From NCBI GenBank assembly GCA_029262995.1, contig JAJCYH010000023.1, positions 248,001 to 312,000 of the forward strand: a stretch of DNA of 64,000 bases, given 5' to 3'. The notes under the pieces were generated by a model, which was not told the origin of the DNA, did no database searches, and saw nothing but the letters and a program-made list of their open reading frames with translations. Of the stretch, positions 1-9,521 are shown one piece after another (the stretch's first letter is position 1; each line of letters begins with the position of its first letter). The stretch is from Saprospiraceae bacterium (GTDB lineage: Bacteria; Bacteroidota; Bacteroidia; Chitinophagales; Saprospiraceae). Made by a program: the position numbers and the translations under genes.

Positions 1-781
1 ATGTTTGCGAAGAAACCAAAGCAGTAAACCACAATACATTATTACCAAAAGGTCTACTTTGTTGTATCATTGAAATTAAAAAAGCTTTTTCACCGCCTGG
101 ATAAACAATTTCGGTATTTACGCCACCAAAGTTTTTATTTACTGATTTTGATTTTGACTTAGAGAGATTTTGAGTCTTCCTAATGTTCGCAGCAAGAGCT
201 TCTGCCTCATCTTTATAGTAAGGAGGATTACATATTGTAAAATCAAAATGTTCATCCTTTCCAATCACATCTCTGAAAAAATTTGCACTATTGGGCTGAT
301 GAACCAGTTTGATGTATTTGCTTAATGGACGATTGCTTCGTAGAATTTTCATCGAGGAATCTAGAGCTTCTTTGTCTATTTCTGAGCCCTTCATCATCCA
401 GCCATATTCAAGATTGGCAAGTACTGAGTAAATAGCAGTAGAACCAGAGCCAATATCTAGACCTATTAATTTGTTTCCCTTTGGAATAATTCCTTTGTTA
501 TCTTTCGCAAGAAAGTCAGCCAGGTGATGTATGTAATCTAATCTTCCTGGAATTGGAGGTATCAAGTAAGATTTTGGAATTTCCCAATACTTTAAACGAT
601 AGTGGTAAGCCATCAAAGCTTGATTCAGAACTCTCACAGCTTTTGCACTTGCAAAATCAATAGTCAGTCCCTTTGGACCATTTATAACATATTCTTTTAA
701 TTCAGGTAAAGCAGTTATTAAAGCATCGATGTCATATCGGTCTGACATTCTACTTCTTTCATGGTGTTGCTTTTTTTTCAT
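1..781 (-). CDS. rlmF: 23S rRNA (adenine(1618)-N6)-methyltransferase, 3' end outside window
   Basis: This SAM-dependent enzyme methylates A1618 of 23S rRNA in the cytoplasm. The first 260 codons are visible and the C-terminus lies beyond base 1. The NPPY catalytic motif of N6-adenine methyltransferases is present (CNPPYYKDEAEA). The N-terminus reads MKKKQHHERSRMSDRYDIDAL, which matches the HPRN-H-RYD opening of RlmF, followed by the conserved IP-YLIPPIPGRLDYIHHLAD stretch and the GLDIGSGSTAIY SAM-binding loop. I chose the ATG at 781 over the internal ATG at 748 because the extra residues align with the family N-terminus. The gene begins 29 bp after the stop of the TPR lipoprotein gene, so the two are probably cotranscribed. 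Family assignment is secure. Confidence 0.88.
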   Translation of the reverse strand, partial: MKKKQHHERSRMSDRYDIDALITALPELKEYVINGPKGLTIDFASAKAVRVLNQALMAYHYRLKYWEIPKSYLIPPIPGRLDYIHHLADFLAKDNKGIIPKGNKLIGLDIGSGSTAIYSVLANLEYGWMMKGSEIDKEALDSSMKILRSNRPLSKYIKLVHQPNSANFFRDVIGKDEHFDFTICNPPYYKDEAEALAANIRKTQNLSKSKSKSVNKNFGGVNTEIVYPGGEKAFLISMIQQSRPFGNNVLWFTALVSSQT

Positions 782-810
782 TAAAACCTGATCTTTTAGA
801 AAATGTCGAA

Positions 811-2346
811 TTAAGAGTTGTTCTTCATTTTTGCTAAGTGATTCATTACTATATATCTGCCTGGTGCCCTTTCTAAAACTGACTGTAATTGCTTCTCTGC
901 TTCTTCGTATCTTTCTTGGGAAATCAACCATTCCGCATACAGTTCATTTGATGGTTTTACGATTTCTGGTGGTCCATAATTATAGCTCGTATTTCGCTCC
1001 AATTCGACAGCCTCAACCATTAAAGATTCAGTATTTTCTGCATCTCCCTTCAATATTAACTTTAATGCTTCTAATTCCAACTTCATGACTTTAGACCTTT
1101 GAAGATCCAGTTCTGTGACACTATATCTATTATAAGAACCACTGCAAAGTGGTGCATCGCTTATCATCGCTTCTTGCGTGTGCCTTTTATACAATGTGTC
1201 CATTGCTAATGTTTTTTTCTGAAGCGACGAAACGTCATTATCCGCAAAGGCCTTCATTCCCATTAAATAATGATGAGCATTTTTGGTATAGAATGAATGC
1301 TTGCTATAGTCTATTGTATCATAGACTAGACTGTCATTCCAATTATTGGACTCTATGAAATAAGCAGCCTTCATCATTACAAGGTGAGAAACTGATCGTT
1401 GCGTAGAATATTCATAACAATAGTCTTGCATTTCTTTTACCAGTCGCCTAGCATTATCCAAATCTCCCTTTTGGAGATAAGCATACATTAACCACTTAAA
1501 TCCATGATAATTTAAAGCATCATTATCCAAACCCTTTGCTTCTTTCCTTTTTTTACTTGCATTCCAAGAATTGATGTTTGACGAAATAACTTCATCCCAC
1601 ATTCCCAACGCAACGTAAATATGCGATGGCATGTGTAGCGCATGACCTGCATCTGGTGCCACTTGGGAATAACTATTCGCCGCTTCAAGTGCTTTGTGTG
1701 CATTCTGAGGATCATCATAAGAATGAATCAGGTAATGCAATGCTCCCGGGTGATTTGGGTTTTCTTCAAGAATAGATTTAGCGATTCTTGCTCCTTTTGC
1801 GTAAGCTTCAAAATCACGACCTCCTTTTACAGCTCCTAAGACTGATAGTGCATGAAATGCCGTGACTTCATTATTGTCTGGATACTTATCACTTAACACA
1901 GACATATATTCAGAATAGGCTTCATCACGCTGACGCTTACTCCCCTTTCCATAAAGAACAGATATAGCATCAAACATATCTTTTTCAAAATCCGTTTTAA
2001 ATTTTTCTCTGCGCTCTTCTTTGGTTTCTCCTAATTTGGCTAGAATCTCTACCGCTTTATTAAAATCTTGCTCCCTCCAAAGTGGATGATTTTGGCACAT
2101 CGCTTGTCCCCAATATGCCATGGCGAATTCAGGATCAATCTCCTGGGCATTTAAAAACTTTTCTTCAGCATCTTCAAATTCAAAGCTATGCAATAAGAGC
2201 ATGCCTTCGTGAAAGCTTTGCTTAGCCTCTTCTTTGGCAGTTACCTCCATTGTAATTTCACCCAATTTCAAATTCTTATCAGCAGAGGATTTATTCTTGC
2301 AAGAAAAAACTGAAACTAGCAAACAAAGTCCAAAAATATATTTCAT
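811..2346 (-). CDS. TPR lipoprotein of unknown function
   Basis: A 511-residue protein with a lipoprotein signal: a short charged start, the hydrophobic LFGLCLLVSVF-type core and the lipobox FSC near residue 16. The mature part is helical with tetratricopeptide-like units, such as the EFEDAEEKFLNAQEIDPEFAMAYWG segment (residues about 56-82) and another near the C-terminus. It carries a conserved block, HYLIHSYDDP and then HALHMPSHIYVALGMWDE, which I recognise from a widespread family of TPR proteins without an assigned function. It is probably anchored in a membrane facing the periplasm and used for protein contacts. The stop lies 29 bp before rlmF and the start 62 bp after the acyl-CoA dehydrogenase stop, so all three could form one transcription unit. 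Confidence 0.75.
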   Translation of the reverse strand: MKYIFGLCLLVSVFSCKNKSSADKNLKLGEITMEVTAKEEAKQSFHEGMLLLHSFEFEDAEEKFLNAQEIDPEFAMAYWGQAMCQNHPLWREQDFNKAVEILAKLGETKEERREKFKTDFEKDMFDAISVLYGKGSKRQRDEAYSEYMSVLSDKYPDNNEVTAFHALSVLGAVKGGRDFEAYAKGARIAKSILEENPNHPGALHYLIHSYDDPQNAHKALEAANSYSQVAPDAGHALHMPSHIYVALGMWDEVISSNINSWNASKKRKEAKGLDNDALNYHGFKWLMYAYLQKGDLDNARRLVKEMQDYCYEYSTQRSVSHLVMMKAAYFIESNNWNDSLVYDTIDYSKHSFYTKNAHHYLMGMKAFADNDVSSLQKKTLAMDTLYKRHTQEAMISDAPLCSGSYNRYSVTELDLQRSKVMKLELEALKLILKGDAENTESLMVEAVELERNTSYNYGPPEIVKPSNELYAEWLISQERYEEAEKQLQSVLERAPGRYIVMNHLAKMKNNS

Positions 2347-2408
2347 ATTATAGGGTTTTAAATCTAAGACAATTGCGAAGCATCAACATCTAATAAAGAA
2401 AATTTTAT

Positions 2409-3902
2409 TTACAACAGATTCCAAGAAGAAGATGACTCAAAGTCGTCTACAGGCATAATGCTTTCTTGAACACCATAGGAATTTAGCAAAGATGAAATCT
2501 CCTGCCCCAGATAATCCAATGAGGCATTAACCAAAGCCTTATTGAAACCAGAATTATCAAGTTCAATAACATAATTGGCACTAACCACTCTACTAATAAT
2601 TTCTCCTAATATGACATGTTTCCTTTGAGGTATTGAATGGTCAATTTTGAAATTCAATAAGGACTTATACCGTTCTGCAGAAAAAAGGCTTAAGTCATTT
2701 ACCTTGAAATATTCATAAAGGTTATCAAAAGATTTACGCTTCATATCCTTCACCACTGATTCAGAAATTTGCGAAAACAACATTTCATTTGGACCCTCAA
2801 AAATTTGAAATGGCCTAGAATCCATTATTGCTCTTGAACCTAAACTCATTATTTTATAGCCATTAGCTCCCTGCAATTGAATGAGAATCTGGGAGGCATT
2901 CTGCATAAGTTCTGTAACGTAGGCTTTAATAATATTAGCTTCTACCCCTGATGTAGCCAGGTTGTTTTGATACCCACTAATTTTAATACTTCTATGACAC
3001 ATCGCGGAACAAATCGTAAAGGCACTTTGCAATTGAACAAGATGATAATTCACCTGATCAAATTGCATTAAGGAATTACCTCTAATCATTCTTTTACTAC
3101 AATGTTTGGTGGCGACCTCTAGAATTCTTTTCAGGAATCCCATTGCCATCCCTGGAAATTGCATTCGGCTTCTATGCAATACGTCCATCAACATTTTAAT
3201 ACCTGAACTTTCAGGTGTCAATTTAAAGTTAGCAGGAACCTTAATGTCAAGAATGTTTTTGCCGTAGGGAATTGGATAAAGACCGTTGTTTAAATAATAT
3301 TCTTCAACTACAATTTTTTGTTCTTCCCTTGCATCATCCGCCAAAAACAAACCAATATCTTTACCAAGATTACCAGCGTCATTTTTTTCACGACAAGCAA
3401 TTAGCCAAAAATCGGCCATGCCTGTAAGCCCTTGCCAATGTTTAGTCCCTTTTATTTCATATTCATCGCCCTTTTTTAAAAAATAGCTTTGCATATTCAA
3501 AGCGTCACTACCATGAAGTGGCTCTGAGATCATCAATCCGCCCATAGCTTGATGATTGATGAATCTATCGAACACCATAGGTTTCAAATCATCATCACCA
3601 TATTTTGCGTATGGCTCCAAAAACAAAGCGATATTGATTCCAAAGATCAGAGACAAGGGTAAAGACTCATAAGAAGCAGCCTCAAGAATACTCAAACATT
3701 CCTTCACATGCATTCCTCTACCACCATATTCAGAAGGCACTGCAACAGAAAGTGGCTTATGGGCCATTATTTTTTGAAGAATCTGTTTTGTAAAACCCCT
3801 CTGGGTGAGTTGTTCCTCACAGGCATTCCTTTCTTCAAACTCACGATTCAAACTAGACTTAAAGTCACTCAGGAATTTGTCAAAATTGGTAGGATCAGAC
3901 AC
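2409..3902 (-). CDS. acyl-CoA dehydrogenase family protein
   Basis: A 497-residue flavoprotein predicted to oxidise an acyl-CoA to the 2-enoyl-CoA with FAD. Visible signatures are the FAD-binding segment MISEPLHGSDAL followed by KGTKHWQGLTGMADFW, and the FEGPNEMLFSQI segment holding the Glu that serves as catalytic base in the YEG-type motif. The family usually has about 380-400 residues; this one adds roughly 100 at the C-terminus without a motif I recognise. The substrate cannot be deduced. It is divergent from pckA with 231 bp between them, and upstream of the TPR lipoprotein and rlmF on the same strand. Confidence 0.82.
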   Translation of the reverse strand: MSDPTNFDKFLSDFKSSLNREFEERNACEEQLTQRGFTKQILQKIMAHKPLSVAVPSEYGGRGMHVKECLSILEAASYESLPLSLIFGINIALFLEPYAKYGDDDLKPMVFDRFINHQAMGGLMISEPLHGSDALNMQSYFLKKGDEYEIKGTKHWQGLTGMADFWLIACREKNDAGNLGKDIGLFLADDAREEQKIVVEEYYLNNGLYPIPYGKNILDIKVPANFKLTPESSGIKMLMDVLHRSRMQFPGMAMGFLKRILEVATKHCSKRMIRGNSLMQFDQVNYHLVQLQSAFTICSAMCHRSIKISGYQNNLATSGVEANIIKAYVTELMQNASQILIQLQGANGYKIMSLGSRAIMDSRPFQIFEGPNEMLFSQISESVVKDMKRKSFDNLYEYFKVNDLSLFSAERYKSLLNFKIDHSIPQRKHVILGEIISRVVSANYVIELDNSGFNKALVNASLDYLGQEISSLLNSYGVQESIMPVDDFESSSSWNLL

Positions 3903-4055
3903 TATTATTATTTTGATTTGAAAATTGCTTAATGGCGTTAACTTACATTTATTAATGAACTAAATCCATGTTTACAAGCATAAAAAAAAACATTTTTATC
4001 AAAAATCTTAAATCTTCCATTAAACTAGCTGCAAAATGATTTAAAGTCATTTTTT

Positions 4056-4090
4056 AAGAATTATAATCATAGAATTCTATGATAATTCTT
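4056..4090. promoter_or_regulatory. palindrome upstream of pckA, candidate operator
   Basis: Bases 4066-4083 form a perfect 18-bp palindrome, ATCATAGAATTCTATGAT. It extends outward through AAGAATTAT and ATAATTCTT arms with a 3-nt bulge on the left. It lies 51 bp upstream of the pckA start and about 150 bp from the divergent acyl-CoA dehydrogenase start, where a dimeric regulator could control either gene. No T-run follows, which argues against a terminator. The binding protein is unknown. Confidence 0.45.
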
Positions 4091-4133
4091 AGTTTCTTTG
4101 CCATCAAATTTATAGAACCTAAAAAATAGATTT

Positions 4134-5717
4134 ATGAGCCTAAATTTAAAACAATATAGCGTAGAAGTAAAGGAGGTTTATCATAATTCCAGTAAATCTC
4201 TGTTATATGAATTGGCATTGTCCACTGAAAAAGGAACTGCAATTTCAGACGTTGGAGCTCTACTGGTGTATTCTGGTGAAAAAACAGGTAGAAGCCCAAA
4301 AGACAAGCGTATTGTAAGAAATGAGGCATCAGAAAATAACATTGATTGGGGTGATGTTAATATTGACCTTGATGAAAAGGTTTTTATGATCAATAGAGAA
4401 CGTTCCATTGATTTTTTGAATACAAGAGATCGCATATACGTTGTTGATGCATTTGCAGGCTGGGATCCTACTTACAGACAAAAGATTAGAATTATATGTA
4501 CAAGAGCTTATCATGCCTTGTTTATGCAAAATATGTTGATCATGCCAACAGCTGAAGAGTTGACTAATTTTGGAGAACCTGACTATGTCATTTTCAATGG
4601 TGGTGGTTTTCCAGCTAATAGATTCACCTCAAAAATGACCTCAAAAACAAGTATCGATTTGAATTTGGAACAAAAGGAGATCGTAATACTTGGAACCGAG
4701 TATGCTGGTGAAATGAAAAAAGGGGTTTTTTCAGTTATGAATTACTTAATGCCCCTTCAAGACGTACTTCCAATGCATTGCTCCGCTAATGTTGGTAAAG
4801 AAGGAGATGTATCTGTTCTATTTGGTCTTTCAGGAACTGGTAAAACAACTTTAAGTGCGGACCCTAACAGAAAATTAATCGGTGATGATGAACATTGCTG
4901 GACAGATACGGGTGTCTTTAATATAGAAGGTGGCTGTTATGCAAAAGCCATCGATTTATCTGAAGAAAAAGAGCCAGATATCTATAAGGCTATTCGATTT
5001 GGTACTGTATTGGAAAATGTCGTTTATGATAAAGTTTCCAGAAAAGTAGATTACAGTGATACATCAATTACTGAAAATACAAGAGCATCATATCCAATCC
5101 ATTTCATTGAAAATATACAAATGCCATGCGTTGCTGGTCATCCCAATCATGTTATCTTTTTAACCTGTGATGCTTTTGGTGTCTTGCCACCTGTGAGCCA
5201 ATTATCACCAGATCAAGCCAGCTATCATTTCATTTCAGGATACACCGCTAAAGTTGCAGGTACAGAAATGGGTGTAACTGAACCTTCAGCAACTTTCAGC
5301 GCTTGCTTTGGTGCAGCATTTATGATGTGGCACCCAAATAAATATGCAGAACTTTTAGCTCAAAAAATAAAATCTCATAATGCAAAGGCATGGTTGGTTA
5401 ACACAGGGTGGACAGGCGGAGCTTACGGTGTTGGATCAAGAATCAAACTAGCTTATACGAGAGCAATTATTTACGCTATTCAAAACGGTTCATTAGAGAA
5501 TGAGGTTATGATCAAAGACGATGCTTTTGGATTTATGATTCCACAATCGTGTCACGGTGTACCAACAGTATTAATGAATCCAGAAAATACTTGGAAAGAG
5601 AATTCTGAATACCAAAAAACGAGAAACAAACTTGTAGACTTGTTTAACAACAATTTCAAAGCATTTGAATCCAACGTCAATTCAAATATTGTAGTCGCTG
5701 GACCAAAAAGAATCTAA
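4134..5717 (+). CDS. pckA: phosphoenolpyruvate carboxykinase (ATP)
   Basis: This enzyme converts oxaloacetate and ATP to phosphoenolpyruvate and CO2, the entry step of gluconeogenesis, in the cytosol. The 527-residue length is typical. Diagnostic segments are GEKTGRSPKDKRIV near the N-terminus, the PEPCK P-loop FGLSGTGKTTLSADP, the following LIGDDEHCW metal-binding segment, EGGCYAKAIDL, ENTRASYPIHFI, and the C-terminal WLVNTGWTGGAYGVGSRI. All active-site segments look intact. The gene stands alone on the plus strand, behind a conspicuous palindrome at 4056-4090 that may govern it. Confidence 0.97.
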   Translation: MSLNLKQYSVEVKEVYHNSSKSLLYELALSTEKGTAISDVGALLVYSGEKTGRSPKDKRIVRNEASENNIDWGDVNIDLDEKVFMINRERSIDFLNTRDRIYVVDAFAGWDPTYRQKIRIICTRAYHALFMQNMLIMPTAEELTNFGEPDYVIFNGGGFPANRFTSKMTSKTSIDLNLEQKEIVILGTEYAGEMKKGVFSVMNYLMPLQDVLPMHCSANVGKEGDVSVLFGLSGTGKTTLSADPNRKLIGDDEHCWTDTGVFNIEGGCYAKAIDLSEEKEPDIYKAIRFGTVLENVVYDKVSRKVDYSDTSITENTRASYPIHFIENIQMPCVAGHPNHVIFLTCDAFGVLPPVSQLSPDQASYHFISGYTAKVAGTEMGVTEPSATFSACFGAAFMMWHPNKYAELLAQKIKSHNAKAWLVNTGWTGGAYGVGSRIKLAYTRAIIYAIQNGSLENEVMIKDDAFGFMIPQSCHGVPTVLMNPENTWKENSEYQKTRNKLVDLFNNNFKAFESNVNSNIVVAGPKRI

Positions 5718-5740
5718 GACAACAGGAGAACGTAAATTTC

Positions 5741-6361
5741 CTAATCAGTAACTCTGAGAGAGACTGGATCAATAACGATAGGATTAAATTCACCAATTCG
5801 AATTTCAATATCAGAGAATAAGATCTTGTCTTTCTCTTTTACTCTAAGCAGTAAATTAGATATTTCAGTATTGAATTTGTCTCTCATATTTAATCTCTTC
5901 ACTGGCTCCTTGTCATTACTAGAATGTTCAAACTTGAATGTTTCAATTTTCATTGATTCTTTAAAGTCTGGATTATTGCACTCCAATCTTAATGACTTAT
6001 AGGCTAGCAATTCTGAAATCGATATGTATCCAGAATCATATAGCCCGATCCTAGCAGATATGTGAGGCAATTCAACGACATAATAATTGAATGTTCTAAC
6101 GATGTTTGACTCTTCATCTCTAAGTTTAAAACTTTGTTTGCCCAGTTTATTGAAATGCAAAGTTACTACGCAAGGCTTTTTCTTGTTTTCGATGGTAATC
6201 ATTGAATCATCAAACAGGAATTTGTTACATTTCAAGCCTGAATCTGAAAGATCAATATCAATACTTAATCCATTATAAGCCTTTTTGTATTCATCTTGAC
6301 CGTATACTTCTGAACTTATTAAAAGCAACGCAAATAAAACAACACCAATTATATTCTTCAT
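5741..6361 (-). CDS. small secreted protein resembling the GldM C-terminal domain
   Basis: A 206-residue protein with a Sec signal peptide (MKNIIGVVLFALLLISSEVYG then QDEY). The mature region has beta-rich spacing and the order expected of GldM C-terminal domains: a YYVVELPHISARIG strand, a GYISISELLAYKSLRLECNN segment, a KIETFKFEH strand, then KEKDKILFSDIEIRIGE and a closing DPVSLRVTD. GldM is the periplasmic shaft of the type IX secretion and gliding motor, but this protein lacks its TM helix and first domains, so it is not GldM itself. The gene starts 6 bp before the pntB stop and follows it on the same strand. The domain match is from memory and only moderately certain. Confidence 0.5.
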   Translation of the reverse strand: MKNIIGVVLFALLLISSEVYGQDEYKKAYNGLSIDIDLSDSGLKCNKFLFDDSMITIENKKKPCVVTLHFNKLGKQSFKLRDEESNIVRTFNYYVVELPHISARIGLYDSGYISISELLAYKSLRLECNNPDFKESMKIETFKFEHSSNDKEPVKRLNMRDKFNTEISNLLLRVKEKDKILFSDIEIRIGEFNPIVIDPVSLRVTD

Positions 6362-6367
6362 ATCAAA

Positions 6368-7762
6368 CTACTTTTTAATAAACTGATTTATCTTATCAAC
6401 GGAATCTTTAGCGTCTCCGTATAACATAAAAGTATTTTCTTTATAAAAAAGAGGGTTTTGCACACCAGCATACCCTGTAGCCATTGAACGTTTCATTACT
6501 ACAACTTGTGCAGATTTCCAAACTTCTAAAACCGGCATACCATAAATTGGACTTGATGCGTCCTCTTGAGCACCTGGATTTACAATGTCATTAGCACCAA
6601 TCACAAGTACAACATCAGTTTCAGGCAAATCATCATTGATTTCATCCATCTCTAAAACAATATCATAAGGTACATTTGCTTCAGCCAACAAAACATTCAT
6701 ATGTCCTGGTAACCTTCCAGCTACTGGGTGAATTCCAAATCTTACATTCTTTCCTGCTTTACGCAAAACTTCAAGCATTTCAAATACTGGATATTGTGCC
6801 TTTGCTACAGCCATACCGTAACCTGGAACAATTACTACAGATTCTGCGTTTTGCAACATTTCTGATACTTCTTCGTGATCCATTGAATTTACAGATCCTG
6901 AAATTTCCTCGCTTGATGACGATACTGTAGTTCCAAATCCACCAAATATTACTGACCAGAATGATCTATTCATAGCTTCGCACATTATAATAGACAATAT
7001 TGCCCCAGAACTACCTACCAACGCACCAGTCACAATCAAAAGATCATTGCCAAGCATAAATCCTGCTGCTGCTGCTGCCCATCCTGAATAAGAGTTTAGC
7101 ATAGAAACAACTACTGGCATGTCGGCACCACCAATCGCCATAACCAACATCACACCAATAAATAATGAAATTGCGGTCATGATGTATAAATACAATATTC
7201 CAGATGTCCCATCAGATTGTGTAAACAAAACGGCTAAAACAATGCAAATCAGTAATAAAACTAAATTTACAATATGTCTTCCTGGGTATAATAATGCTTT
7301 GCTTGTAATGGTGCCTTGCAACTTCCCCCATGCAACGATAGATCCAGTAAAGGTTATTGCCCCAATGAAAATACCTATATATACTTCTACATAATGTATG
7401 TTATGATCAACTCCAGTTAATGTTTGTGTGTGCGGATCCAAATAGGAACCAAAACCAACCAGCACTGCAGCCAACCCAACAAAGGAGTGAAGAATGGCAA
7501 CCAGTTGAGGCATAGAAGTCATCTCAACTTTTCTAGCTACAGTCATACCAATAACAGAAGCAATAGCAATAGCTACAATAATATAAACGTGGCCTTCTAC
7601 GTTATCTCCTAACACTGTAGAGGCAATTGCTATCACCATACCGATGATGCCGTACAATACACCTCGCTTAGCAGATTCCTGCGAGGAAAGACCACCAAGG
7701 CTTAATATAAAAAGGATGCTTGCAAATAAATATGATGCAAGCTGTATTTGTGATGATATCAT
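6368..7762 (-). CDS. pntB: NAD(P) transhydrogenase subunit beta
   Basis: PntB forms the membrane and NADP(H)-binding half of the proton-translocating transhydrogenase, which makes NADPH from NADH using the proton gradient. The 464-residue protein has about eight to nine hydrophobic helices in residues 1-280 and then the soluble domain III. That domain shows [46 protein letters not shown] and the C-terminal [17 protein letters not shown], all characteristic NADP-site segments. It starts 4 bp downstream of the pntA stop, so the pair is one operon. Length and motifs are normal. Confidence 0.96.
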   Translation of the reverse strand: MISSQIQLASYLFASILFILSLGGLSSQESAKRGVLYGIIGMVIAIASTVLGDNVEGHVYIIVAIAIASVIGMTVARKVEMTSMPQLVAILHSFVGLAAVLVGFGSYLDPHTQTLTGVDHNIHYVEVYIGIFIGAITFTGSIVAWGKLQGTITSKALLYPGRHIVNLVLLLICIVLAVLFTQSDGTSGILYLYIMTAISLFIGVMLVMAIGGADMPVVVSMLNSYSGWAAAAAGFMLGNDLLIVTGALVGSSGAILSIIMCEAMNRSFWSVIFGGFGTTVSSSSEEISGSVNSMDHEEVSEMLQNAESVVIVPGYGMAVAKAQYPVFEMLEVLRKAGKNVRFGIHPVAGRLPGHMNVLLAEANVPYDIVLEMDEINDDLPETDVVLVIGANDIVNPGAQEDASSPIYGMPVLEVWKSAQVVVMKRSMATGYAGVQNPLFYKENTFMLYGDAKDSVDKINQFIKK

Positions 7763-7766
7763 AGTT

Positions 7767-9299
7767 TTACTTTCTAAACATTTTTAACATTCGATGTGTC
7801 ACTAAAAATCCGCCGACAATATTTATACTTGCTACAAGTATTGCAATAAAAGCTAAAATGGTAAGAGGATCTGATAGGCTTGAACTGGTTTGTAATAGAC
7901 CACCAATTATAATGATACCACTAATAGCATTCGTGACAGCCATTAAAGGGGTATGTAATGAATGGGAAACATTCCAAATAACCTGCCATCCAACAAAAAC
8001 AGATAGTACGAAGACAGTGAAATGTCCCATAAAGTCTGATGGCGCAACCATGCCTAAGAGGTACAATAGTGCAGCAATAAATACCAAACTAATTGCTGTA
8101 CTTCTAGACTTTTTCTTATTATCGCTTATTTCCTTCTCTTTTAGGTCTATCGTTTCAATGGGTTTCACTTTTGGAGTAGACCTTACCGGTAATGGCTCAG
8201 GTGGCCAATTAACCTTTCCATTGTAGGTAACCATAGCTCTCTTAACAACATCGTCATCCATGTTGATATTAAAACCTTCTGCTTTACCCATATCATCAAG
8301 TAAATGACAGAGATTGTTACCATACAATTGACTGGCTTGAGAAGGCAATTGATCCAATTTACCTATTATTGTTACCCCGTTTTCTGTAGTGTAAATTTCA
8401 TTGTTTCTTGTAAGTACACAATTGCCTCCACTTGAGGCAGCAAGATCAACGATTATAGAGCCTGGTTTCATAACCGCAACATGATCTTCAAGAACCAATT
8501 TAGGAGCTTCTCTTCCAGGAATTTGAGCTGTAGTAATTATTATATCGACTTCTCTTGCTTGCTCTTTGAATAACGCCATTTCCGCATCTATGAAAGCCTG
8601 ACTCATCACTTTTGAATATCCTGAATCTGTCGCTCCATCCTCATCAATTTCTACTTCCAAAAACTGAGCTCCCATTGACAGAATCTGCTCTTCAACTTCT
8701 TTTCGAGTATCGAAGGCTCTTACTATTGCACCTAAAGACTTGGCGGTACCAATTGCGGCCAAACCTGCAACACCTGCGCCTATAACGAGAACTTTTGCAG
8801 GATCGACTTTTCCTGCCGCCGTGATCTGACCATTTAAGAATCTGCCAAAGTGATTTGCTGCTTCGATTACGGACCTATAGCCTGCTATATTTGCCATGGA
8901 AGACAATACATCCATTTTTTGTGCACGTGAAATTCTTGGAATTGTATCCATAGCGACAGCATTTACGCCTTTGTCTGCTAATAATTGCAATAGTTCCAAA
9001 TTCTGAGCTGGATTCAAATAACTTAGACTTACTTGTCCAGAATGCATTAGATCTATTTCTTCGGGTCTTACAGCTTGAACTTTTAATATAATATCAGAAT
9101 CAGAATATAGGATTTCTGCATTCTCAACTATAGAGGCTCCAGAATTAACATATTCTTCATTTGAAAATCTGGCATTTTGTCCGGCTGAATCCTGAACCAA
9201 CACTTCGAAGCCTTGTTTTCTTAGGCGCTTTACAGTTTTGGGTGTTGCCCCTACTCTGAATTCTCCAGAAACGACTTCTTTAGGAATACCTACTTTCAT
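7767..9299 (-). CDS. pntA: NAD(P) transhydrogenase subunit alpha (fused alpha1-alpha2)
   Basis: A 510-residue PntA. Residues about 1-375 are the NAD(H)-binding domain I, with [20 protein letters not shown] at the start, [23 protein letters not shown] as the dinucleotide fold and [11 protein letters not shown]. Residues about 395-510 hold the alpha2 membrane part with four hydrophobic helices. Alpha1 and alpha2 are one polypeptide, as in the E. coli form, rather than split. It is followed by pntB after 4 bp. The neighbouring divergent ferredoxin-linked oxidoreductase operon suggests a local grouping of redox-balancing functions. A candidate -7 box lies at 9330-9337. Confidence 0.96.
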   Translation of the reverse strand: MKVGIPKEVVSGEFRVGATPKTVKRLRKQGFEVLVQDSAGQNARFSNEEYVNSGASIVENAEILYSDSDIILKVQAVRPEEIDLMHSGQVSLSYLNPAQNLELLQLLADKGVNAVAMDTIPRISRAQKMDVLSSMANIAGYRSVIEAANHFGRFLNGQITAAGKVDPAKVLVIGAGVAGLAAIGTAKSLGAIVRAFDTRKEVEEQILSMGAQFLEVEIDEDGATDSGYSKVMSQAFIDAEMALFKEQAREVDIIITTAQIPGREAPKLVLEDHVAVMKPGSIIVDLAASSGGNCVLTRNNEIYTTENGVTIIGKLDQLPSQASQLYGNNLCHLLDDMGKAEGFNINMDDDVVKRAMVTYNGKVNWPPEPLPVRSTPKVKPIETIDLKEKEISDNKKKSRSTAISLVFIAALLYLLGMVAPSDFMGHFTVFVLSVFVGWQVIWNVSHSLHTPLMAVTNAISGIIIIGGLLQTSSSLSDPLTILAFIAILVASINIVGGFLVTHRMLKMFRK

Positions 9300-9329
9300 C
9301 TATTAATGTTATTTGTTATATGTTTTGCA

Positions 9330-9337
9330 CAAAACTA
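9330..9337 (-). promoter_or_regulatory. candidate Bacteroidota -7 box for pntAB
   Basis: On the minus strand this reads TAGTTTTG, a full match to the TAnnTTTG -7 consensus of Bacteroidota housekeeping promoters. It would place transcription start about 24 nt upstream of the pntA ATG. No convincing -33 TTTG is visible at the expected spacing, so support is partial. Confidence 0.3.
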
Positions 9338-9521
9338 ATTTTTATAATCAAAATATAATTAGACATTACATACTTTTTTCGATATAGAAATGTTTTATCT
9401 ACTGAAAATTCCAAATTTGTCTACGATTATTCATATGAACTGCTATATTTATTATTACGCTAATTATAAATTGTGAATCCATAATGAGATTACAATATCC
9501 ATAATGTAAAAGTATAATATT

